Source: CAYVTZ01 sp964454685
GTDB taxonomy: Bacteria > Bacillota > Clostridia > Christensenellales > Christensenellaceae
DNA: 37,384 bases
NCBI GenBank assembly: GCA_964454685.1
Contig: CAYVTZ010000030.1
Span: forward strand, 1 to 37,384
Direction of reading: 5' to 3'
Below, one piece after another: positions 31,585-37,384 of the stretch (position 1 is its first letter; the number at the start of each line of letters is the position of its first letter). The notes under the pieces are model-generated. The model was not told where the DNA came from. It ran no database searches and was given only the letters and a program-made list of their open reading frames with translations. A program made the translations under genes and the position numbers.

Positions 31585-32229
31585 TTACAGAAGCCGGGTG
31601 AAGTCGAAAATTGTTGCGTCGGCTGTTTGGCGAATATCGCCCCAATCCGCACGCGAGAAGGAATCCAGCACCCCTACCACGCGCATGCCTGCTTGCTTGG
31701 CGCTGCGGATTCCCGGCAGAAAATCTTCAAACACCACACAGTCTTGCGGAGGGACATTCAACTGCTGTGCCGCCTTCAAGTAGACATCCGGTGCACTTTT
31801 GCCGGTGCTGACCTCTGACAATGAGACGCAGACATCAAAATATTGCAGCATTTGCTGCGCCTGCAAGCAGATGCGAAGTAGATCGGGCGCAAGCGCGGTT
31901 GCGATGGCAAGCCCTACACCTTGTGCTTTGAGCCGCTGTACATATGCGAGGGCACCCGGCTTTGCCTTGACCTGATTGCGATATTGCGCGGCGGCGAGAG
32001 CATTCCATTCGGCGCGGATTTCTTCCGTTGACAGAGGCAGTGCATAGACATGCGCGCAAAGCGCGGAGGATTCTTCAAAGCTGAGCACGCCGAGCTGACT
32101 GACAAAGGCGGGTTCTCGAACCAGATGGTGCTTGTCCAGAAAATCTTGCAGGGCGCGCTCCCAAACCTGCATAGAGTCCACGAGCGTTCCATCGATATCA
32201 AAAATGGCTGCTTTAAAACCTGTGATCAT
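31585..32229 (-). CDS. HAD superfamily hydrolase (beta-phosphoglucomutase-like)
   Basis: This 214-residue HAD protein has the nucleophile motif FDIDGTLVDS with Asp11 and Asp13. The small helical cap domain follows, then a Lys in the SEVSTGKSAPDVY segment, and the last motif CVVFEDFLPGIRSAKQAGM with acidic metal-binding residues. This subgroup includes beta-phosphoglucomutase, phosphoglycolate phosphatase and related sugar-phosphate phosphatases. The sequence does not fix the substrate. AGGAGGACATC precedes the ATG at 32229. It is transcribed toward ygeW and ends near it, so it is a separate unit and its link to the purine cluster is probably only positional. Confidence 0.88.
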   Translation of the reverse strand: MITGFKAAIFDIDGTLVDSMQVWERALQDFLDKHHLVREPAFVSQLGVLSFEESSALCAHVYALPLSTEEIRAEWNALAAAQYRNQVKAKPGALAYVQRLKAQGVGLAIATALAPDLLRICLQAQQMLQYFDVCVSLSEVSTGKSAPDVYLKAAQQLNVPPQDCVVFEDFLPGIRSAKQAGMRVVGVLDSFSRADWGDIRQTADATIFDFTRLL

Positions 32230-32623
32230 GATGTCCTCCTAGAAACCATGCGTGCGCGGGAAGGAAACCCGTTGCTTTCTTTAGGATACTGCGGCGGAAC
32301 CGCAAAACGTAATGTGCTCGAATCACTAAAAAACGCGGATAAGCCAAACTGCGAAGCTGTTTTTTAATGGTTCGTACGTATTATAGGATGATTTTGGTAT
32401 GCGTGTCAAACCGGCATTGGAAAAAATACCTGAATTCAAGGGAATGAAAACTTTTGAAAATCGGGAAAAAACCTTTTAATAGAGGGGCGTTGTGTGGTAT
32501 AATAGCAAGTAGTATGCCTTGAAAATGTGCAAGTCAAGCGCACGGAAGGCGAAAAATTTGGGTGGGAACTGGATTTTACAGAACAAGATAAGGCGGTAAC
32601 GCTTGGGACTTCGAGGATAGGAC
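32230..32623. promoter_or_regulatory. 394-bp divergent intergenic region before the penicillin-binding protein
   Basis: I see no gene here. An extended -10 promoter for the penicillin-binding protein is at 32495-32503. AAAAAAC and GTTTTTT near 32327-32364 could pair across a loop of about 24 bases. A 9-bp CCAAACTGC at 32344-32352 echoes the dispersed intergenic repeat core found elsewhere in the window. Confidence 0.4.
32495..32503 (+). promoter_or_regulatory. Extended -10 promoter of the penicillin-binding protein gene
   Basis: TGG-TATAAT has a perfect -10 (32498-32503) with the extended TG. The -35 region is weak, as is common with extended -10 promoters. The leader is about 115 bases. Confidence 0.55.
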
Positions 32624-35600
32624 ATGCCAAAAAAGAAAAACTTCGGGTTTGATCCGGATGAGAATGCGGAACAGGCCGGCGAAGGGATCACAGAAGAGCA
32701 CGACGCGTCAAGGGCTGGGGAACAGTCTGAGTTGCAGGACAAGAGAATTGATTTGATGCAGCTTGGGGATGATGAGACCAAAGGTTCTTTTTCCGATAAA
32801 GTGAAGGGACTATTTGCCGGAATCTCGGCTTTTTTTGCTGAGCGGACACAAAAGCCGCGACAAAAGCAGGAAACGCTGGAGGATGCGTGGTCGCAACGGG
32901 GATATCGCCGTGAGGAGAGGGAGCCTGATTCGCTTGAAGAGATTCCATCTTGGCCGGAGGACGCACTGGAAGAGGATTTGGCGGATTTGGAGCAAACCGA
33001 AGCCCGTCCGGAGATGATGGAACAGGCGACAGAGAGAACAACCGCCGCCACGCAGAAACGAAGCAAAAAACACAATAAAAAAGCAAACCGGGAAAACACA
33101 TCGCCTGCGATCGAGCCGCAGGAACAGCCGGAGCCTTATGAGCTGTCCGCGGAAGATGTTTTTGATGTGCCGATGGAGCAAAAGCCGGATGAACCGTGGC
33201 CTGTGCTGGACGAACAGGAACAGAGTGCGCCGCAGACGTTGAGCACAAAGCAAAAAGTGTTCCTGTTTTTTGGATTGCCTGTTAAAGAAAATGGATATAC
33301 TGCACCGGAAGCGAGTGCGGAGTTTATCAAAGAGCAGCCCAAGCCGCCGCGCAAACTACCGCCTTTCCTGAAAGAGCGGGATCATCGCCCCAACTTTATC
33401 GTGGGGGTGTTTTTGACCTGCGTAAAGGTGGTTTTTTTGGTGGTCGTTGCGGTGATTGTGGTGGGAATCGGCAGCGTATTCGGGGTGGCAAGCTCTTACC
33501 TGAATACGGCGCCTGAACTGGACACGGATCGGATTGAGGATCAAAACCTCAGCTCCTTTATTTATGACGAGAGAGATAACTTACTGGCGATCTATTCCGG
33601 CAGTGAGAACCGCGAAATGGCAAATTTGGAAGATATTCCGAAGTCCTTGCAGGATGCCTTTATTGCGGTGGAGGACATTCGGTTTTATGAGCACAACGGC
33701 GTGGACTTCCGGCGGTTGGTGGGCGCGTTTGTTTCCAGCATGACGGCGGGAACCAACGACGGCGGCAGTACCATCACGCAGCAGCTGGTCAAAAACAAGC
33801 TTTTAACCAAGGAGCGTTCGTACAAGCGCAAATTGCAGGAAGCGGCGCTTTCGATGGAACTGGAAAAGACGTATACCAAAGATGAAATTTTGGAGGCTTA
33901 CCTCAATTCCATCCCGCTGGGCGGACTGGTGTATGGCGTTAAAACGGCCGCATACGACTATTTTGGCAAGGAACTGTCTGATTTGAATCTGCGGGAGATG
34001 GTTTGCATTGCCGCCATTACGCAGAACCCGCATCAGTATAATCCGCGCCGCGCGACGTATGGGGAGGGAAATCTGACCGGGCTTGTGAACCGCATGAATA
34101 TCGTAGCGGAGCGCATGCTTTGGAATGGTATGATCACGCAGGAGCAATACGACGAGGTGTATGTATCGCCGGATGAATATGAAAAGCCGGGATATAAAGC
34201 CAAGTGGGCGAACGAGATGAACATTTTGGAGGAATCTCCGGCAAACACGATGTATCAATATCCGCACTTTGTGGAATATGTCATATATGATGTACAGAAC
34301 TTCCTGATGGAAAAACAGGGCATGGAGATCAATGACGAAAACCGTCGCCTTGTGGATCGGCAGATGCGCGCAGGCGGATATAAGATCACGGCGACCATTG
34401 ACACGACGATGCAAGAAATGGTGCAGCAGGAGATTGCGACATGGGAACGTTATCCGCGGCTGAAGCGATCTGCGGACAATGTGCTGATGATGAAGGACGC
34501 GAATGGCAACGAATATGAGTTGGTGCAGCCACAGGCCGCCGCTGTCGTATTGGAAAATGACACAGGGTATCTGCGTGCCATCATCGGCTCACGCAATGAG
34601 CCGACCACGATGCGTACCTTCAACCGTGCATACCAAGGGCAGATGCAGGTAGGTTCGTCCATCAAGCCGATCGGCGTGTATGGCCCGGCGTTTGACATTG
34701 GATATTCGCTGGCTGCGCCCATTGCAAACATCAAGGCGCCCATTACGGACTGGGAGAGTGAGGAAGGATATCCGACCACCAGCACCGGCACACAGGGGCC
34801 GACCAAGTTGCGTGATGCGATTGTGAATTCGTTGAATATTTCCGCGGCACGGACGCTGATGGACTATGTTTCTATCCCGACTTCGGTGGATTATCTGCAT
34901 AAGTTTGGTGTGGACGACGAGCACATCGACCCCACGGGGGTTGGTTTGGCGCTGGGGGCATCGCCCATTACGCCCATCCAAATGGTGGGAGCGTACTCCA
35001 CCTTCCCGCGGCTCGGACGGTATGTGACACCCGTATCCTTTACCAAAGTGGTGGATGCACAGGGTAATGTGGTGCTGGATTCCAGCCGCGACCGTAAGGA
35101 TTATGAAGCGGTGAAGCCATCCACGGCATGGATGATCACGGATGCGCTGACGCAGGCGGTACGCGAGGGAACCGGTAAAAATGCCCGGATTCCTAACATG
35201 ACGACGGCAGGCAAGACGGGCACAGTGGTGGACGCAAAGGGTACCTTCTTTGCGGGATATACGCCGTACTACACCTCTGCGTTGTGGGTCGGACACGACA
35301 AATTCAAACCGTTTAGCGGCAGCACTTATGCGAGCAACTCCACAGCGCCGCTTTGGAAGAGCTACATGACCAAGATACACGAAACAAAGGGTTTGGCGGA
35401 CAAACCGATCATCGATAAAACACCGGAAGAACTGCATATTGTCAAGGGTACGGTATGCCAATACAGCGGGCTGAAGCCAAACGGAAGTTGTCCGACTTTT
35501 ACGGACTATATGCTGGACGGCACACAGCCGGAGGCAAGCTGCAACATCTGCTCGCCCGGCGGAAGAAACTTCCCGGAAGACTCGCCTTATCGTCAGTGGG

Positions 35601-35707
35601 GCGGCGGAGCCGGTGAAACGGACGCAAGCGGTAGATCGACAGACCAGTCCAGATGGTCGGAGCAGGATTGGTCCAACTACTGGCTGGAGCAGGCAGGATT
35701 GGCGTAA
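32624..35707 (+). CDS. Class A penicillin-binding protein (transglycosylase/transpeptidase)
   Basis: This 1027-residue protein builds and cross-links peptidoglycan. Residues 1-255 form an acidic, Glu/Gln/Pro-rich, probably disordered cytoplasmic part with a Lys-rich patch. One transmembrane helix (about 257-290) follows. The GT51 glycosyltransferase domain has its catalytic Glu near 349 in EDIRFYEHNGVDF, and GGSTITQQLVKNKLL. The transpeptidase domain has the SxxK Ser near 678 (SSIK), the SxN motif SLN near 735 and KTG near 863. The C-terminus adds a region with three Cys and a Gly/Ser-rich, Trp-containing tail. It is longer than typical PBP1-type proteins, mainly because of the cytoplasmic extension. 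It is transcribed alone, with a strong terminator after it. All catalytic motifs are intact. Confidence 0.93.
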   Translation: MPKKKNFGFDPDENAEQAGEGITEEHDASRAGEQSELQDKRIDLMQLGDDETKGSFSDKVKGLFAGISAFFAERTQKPRQKQETLEDAWSQRGYRREEREPDSLEEIPSWPEDALEEDLADLEQTEARPEMMEQATERTTAATQKRSKKHNKKANRENTSPAIEPQEQPEPYELSAEDVFDVPMEQKPDEPWPVLDEQEQSAPQTLSTKQKVFLFFGLPVKENGYTAPEASAEFIKEQPKPPRKLPPFLKERDHRPNFIVGVFLTCVKVVFLVVVAVIVVGIGSVFGVASSYLNTAPELDTDRIEDQNLSSFIYDERDNLLAIYSGSENREMANLEDIPKSLQDAFIAVEDIRFYEHNGVDFRRLVGAFVSSMTAGTNDGGSTITQQLVKNKLLTKERSYKRKLQEAALSMELEKTYTKDEILEAYLNSIPLGGLVYGVKTAAYDYFGKELSDLNLREMVCIAAITQNPHQYNPRRATYGEGNLTGLVNRMNIVAERMLWNGMITQEQYDEVYVSPDEYEKPGYKAKWANEMNILEESPANTMYQYPHFVEYVIYDVQNFLMEKQGMEINDENRRLVDRQMRAGGYKITATIDTTMQEMVQQEIATWERYPRLKRSADNVLMMKDANGNEYELVQPQAAAVVLENDTGYLRAIIGSRNEPTTMRTFNRAYQGQMQVGSSIKPIGVYGPAFDIGYSLAAPIANIKAPITDWESEEGYPTTSTGTQGPTKLRDAIVNSLNISAARTLMDYVSIPTSVDYLHKFGVDDEHIDPTGVGLALGASPITPIQMVGAYSTFPRLGRYVTPVSFTKVVDAQGNVVLDSSRDRKDYEAVKPSTAWMITDALTQAVREGTGKNARIPNMTTAGKTGTVVDAKGTFFAGYTPYYTSALWVGHDKFKPFSGSTYASNSTAPLWKSYMTKIHETKGLADKPIIDKTPEELHIVKGTVCQYSGLKPNGSCPTFTDYMLDGTQPEASCNICSPGGRNFPEDSPYRQWGGGAGETDASGRSTDQSRWSEQDWSNYWLEQAGLA

Positions 35708-35722
35708 CGGTATGATGATATG

Positions 35723-35754
35723 AAAAAGCGGCATCTGAGACATGCCGCTTTTTT
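35723..35754. terminator. Bidirectional intrinsic terminator
   Basis: AAAAAGCGGCAT and ATGCCGCTTTTT form a perfect 12-bp stem with a 7-base loop and flanking A and T runs. It lies 15 bases after the penicillin-binding protein stop and also serves the convergent oxidoreductase gene. Confidence 0.92.
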
Positions 35755-35806
35755 GATGGGTAAAATATTTTTTCGGTTCGGCAGTTACATGACCACGCGA
35801 GAGAGA

Positions 35807-36394
35807 TTATCGCGCAGCGGACTGCCGGATGCTCTGTGCAATTTCACGCGCTTGCGCGATTCCTTCCTGCATCTTTTCTTCTACATTGCAACCCCAAATG
35901 TCAATGCCTTCCACCGTGTAGAATGTGTGGTTGGGGATATGGAACATATCGCATAGATCGTTTATGTGCGCTTTTATGCTGCCGGAGGGACAAAGGAAGC
36001 CGCCTGCCGTAGAAAGGAACACCAAATGCTGCGCACGGCAAAGGCTGCGCACCATGCCTGTGTTATCATAAAAAAATGCGATGCCTTTCGCGCAAATATG
36101 TTCGATATATGTTTTCAGGCATGCAGGGAACAGCAAATCCCAGCAGGGAGCGCCGATCAAAATACAATCTGCCTGCGCAAACTGGTGCGCAAAGCGAAAC
36201 TGTGCATCGGCATAGTCTTCTTTTTCGATTTTATCCAGCCGATCGGCAAGCGTATCCCGATACAACGGCTGCAAGCGCTCGGCATTCAGATCAACTTCCT
36301 CGAAGGGCTGATTCAATTCGTGCAGAAATGCGTCGCAAAGCTGTTTGGTACGAGACTCCTCCCGTACACATGCGTTGACGAACAATGTTTTCAT
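35807..36394 (-). CDS. Flavodoxin-fold NAD(P)H-dependent oxidoreductase
   Basis: This 195-residue protein has the flavodoxin-like fold of the NAD(P)H quinone/azo reductase group. The first strand and FMN phosphate loop read FVNACVREESRT. ILIGAPCWDLLFPACLKTYIEH is the conserved second loop and helix, and FLSTAGG the third flavin loop. It probably reduces quinones, azo or nitro compounds using FMN. It starts 3 bases after the tetR stop, with AGGAAAGGA inside the end of tetR, so the two are one operon. That arrangement is typical of a regulator sensing a compound that its partner enzyme detoxifies. The substrate is unknown. Confidence 0.85.
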   Translation of the reverse strand: MKTLFVNACVREESRTKQLCDAFLHELNQPFEEVDLNAERLQPLYRDTLADRLDKIEKEDYADAQFRFAHQFAQADCILIGAPCWDLLFPACLKTYIEHICAKGIAFFYDNTGMVRSLCRAQHLVFLSTAGGFLCPSGSIKAHINDLCDMFHIPNHTFYTVEGIDIWGCNVEEKMQEGIAQAREIAQSIRQSAAR

Positions 36395-36397
36395 AAA

Positions 36398-37066
36398 CTA
36401 ATTCCTTTCCTGTTTTGAAGATTGTGGGTGCATACTGACGTATTTTTCCTCCCAACGATCGAAGGAGGAATAGTCGCCTTTGCGGATGGCAGGCGGAATA
36501 TCCAGCAGATCTTCCAACGCACAGCGCATGGCGGCGAGTAAATCGAACGCACCGCTCGTCATACACCAGGAAAAAGATGTGCCGATCATGATTTGGCGGA
36601 TGAGCATTTCCAAATGCTTGGGATCGGAACTGTTTCGAAACTCGCCGTCCTGCTGACCGCGTGTGATGAGATCGACCTGCATGGCGATGATGGACTGCAT
36701 ATGCGGCTGCGCGCGAAAGGTGCCCACATCATCCGAAAGATTTTTAACAAAGAGTTGCCTTGCGATATCCGTTCCTGCTTCCTGCACATGACGAAACATA
36801 GGGAGCATGCTATACCACAAGCGCTCGAAATGATTTTCGGCGGAGAGGATTTTTGCGACGGAATCCGCATCCAAGGAAAAAGGAATTTCGTAATAATCCT
36901 TTAAAAGATCGTCTTTGGAACTGAAGTAATAATAAAAGGTAGGCTTACCGATTCCGCTGGCTTTGCAGATCTCGTTGATTGTGACGCGTTCAAATCCGCG
37001 TTCCTCAAACAGGCCGAGCGCTGTCTGCAATATTTTATCTTTTGTTTGGTTTCCTCGTTTTGCCAT
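36398..37066 (-). CDS. TetR/AcrR family transcriptional regulator
   Basis: This 222-residue regulator has an N-terminal TetR helix-turn-helix at about residues 8-55: KILQTALGLFEERGF, then VTINEICKASGIGKPTFYYYFSSKDDLL. A larger ligand-binding and dimerisation domain follows. It is the first gene of a two-gene unit with the flavodoxin-fold oxidoreductase. A divergent promoter pair with a perfect dyad lies upstream (37223-37296) and is the obvious candidate binding site, so it probably represses itself and the gene beyond the right window edge. The ribosome binding site is weak. The ligand is unknown. Confidence 0.9.
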   Translation of the reverse strand: MAKRGNQTKDKILQTALGLFEERGFERVTINEICKASGIGKPTFYYYFSSKDDLLKDYYEIPFSLDADSVAKILSAENHFERLWYSMLPMFRHVQEAGTDIARQLFVKNLSDDVGTFRAQPHMQSIIAMQVDLITRGQQDGEFRNSSDPKHLEMLIRQIMIGTSFSWCMTSGAFDLLAAMRCALEDLLDIPPAIRKGDYSSFDRWEEKYVSMHPQSSKQERN

Positions 37067-37222
37067 GATACCATCTCAATCTATCATCATTTTGCTGGTG
37101 CAGTGCGCGTTGGTCTATGCTTGTGATCCGAAAGAAGAATGACGAAGTTGCGCGGCCGGTGACGAAATCATAAGGCGATGACTTTTGAAAAATTAGACCC
37201 AAGGTTCACACTACATGAGACT

Positions 37223-37251
37223 ATGCTACCAAATTTATAGTAGAGTGTCAA
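37223..37251 (-). promoter_or_regulatory. Promoter toward tetR
   Basis: On the minus strand, TTGACA (37251-37246), 17 bases, then TAGCAT (37228-37223). The -35 is perfect and the -10 matches at 4 of 6. Confidence 0.5.
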
Positions 37252-37273
37252 TATTTATAATACCGTATTGACA
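37246..37273. promoter_or_regulatory. Candidate TetR operator: TGTCAATA-N12-TATTGACA
   Basis: This is a perfect 8-bp inverted repeat with a 12-bp centre, in which each half-site contains a -35 TTGACA of one of the divergent promoters. A dimeric repressor bound here would block both promoters. Confidence 0.5.
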
Positions 37274-37296
37274 ATTTTATATTACCGAGGTATGAT
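37268..37296 (+). promoter_or_regulatory. Promoter toward a gene beyond the window
   Basis: TTGACA (37268-37273), 17 bases, then TATGAT (37291-37296). It is close to consensus and points out of the window. Confidence 0.6.
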
Positions 37297-37384
37297 AAAC
37301 GACAAGAAAGTTTTAAATCTTGGAATATTAGAAAGACTAACTATTAAAAGTCAATAGTCAAAAGAAAAAAATACGAGAACGAAC

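Larger units (their letters stand above)
37067..37384. promoter_or_regulatory. Divergent promoter region at the right edge
   Basis: This 318-bp AT-rich region has no gene visible within the window. It holds a minus-strand promoter toward tetR, a plus-strand promoter toward an unseen gene beyond 37384, and a dyad formed by their two -35 boxes. No further structure is clear in 37067-37220. Confidence 0.55.

Overview
The window looks like a draft contig from an anaerobic, probably gut-dwelling Bacillota/Clostridia bacterium. The evidence is the lipoprotein-type surface proteins, sigma-A-like promoters (TTGACA-N17-TACAAT), strong purine-rich ribosome binding sites, a Gram-positive style E1/E2/E3 2-oxo-acid dehydrogenase set and a selenium-linked anaerobic purine gene set. 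A run of exactly 100 N (7098-7197) marks an assembly gap of unknown size. I saw no rRNA, tRNA, CRISPR array, transposase or prophage gene.

Layout. (1) 1-7067: two paralogous lipoproteins flank two ABC-2-like permeases. They are followed by a secreted peptidoglycan-binding-domain gene broken by an in-frame TAA, a TraX-family membrane protein and an ABC ATPase that is the likely partner of the two permeases. This part is more AT-rich than the rest. (2) 7198-11707: a MacB/LolD-like ATPase, a large secreted and C-terminally anchored protein with COG1361-like repeats, and a FtsX/MacB-type permease. Repeat-rich spacers separate them, including three tandem copies of a ~111-bp element. (3) 11824-14224, minus strand: an AT-rich GIY-YIG/DUF4357 protein and the rRNA methyltransferase RlmD. 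(4) 14510-19948: a 2-oxo-acid dehydrogenase complex in the order E2, E3, E1, with E1 alpha and beta fused in one 823-residue protein. (5) 20107-31515: the centrepiece, a two-armed cluster. The minus arm is ssnA-ygfK-xdhAC-ridA, with ATGA overlaps between the first three genes. The plus arm is ygeX-ygeY-ygeW. The arms diverge from a 441-bp control region that holds candidate promoters, a dyad and a structured leader. (6) 31585-37384: a HAD phosphatase, a class A penicillin-binding protein with a long acidic cytoplasmic tail, and a TetR/flavodoxin-fold oxidoreductase pair behind a bidirectional promoter.

How the genes may work together. ssnA, ygfK, xdhAC, ygeX, ygeY and ygeW are members of the gene set reported for anaerobic purine/uric acid breakdown in gut bacteria. 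In the proposed scheme, molybdenum and flavin redox proteins act on the purine, and amidohydrolases and a carbamoyltransferase-fold protein remove ureido groups to leave 2,3-diaminopropionate. YgeX then splits this to pyruvate and ammonia. RidA would hydrolyse the 2-aminoacrylate made by YgeX chemistry, and the adjacent dehydrogenase complex could oxidise pyruvate to acetyl-CoA. The core cluster is therefore not new. The less familiar points are the ridA linkage, the neighbouring fused-E1 complex, the absence of a separate FAD subunit, hyuA and carbamate kinase in this window, and the control region. All functional statements are inferred from sequence motifs and context.
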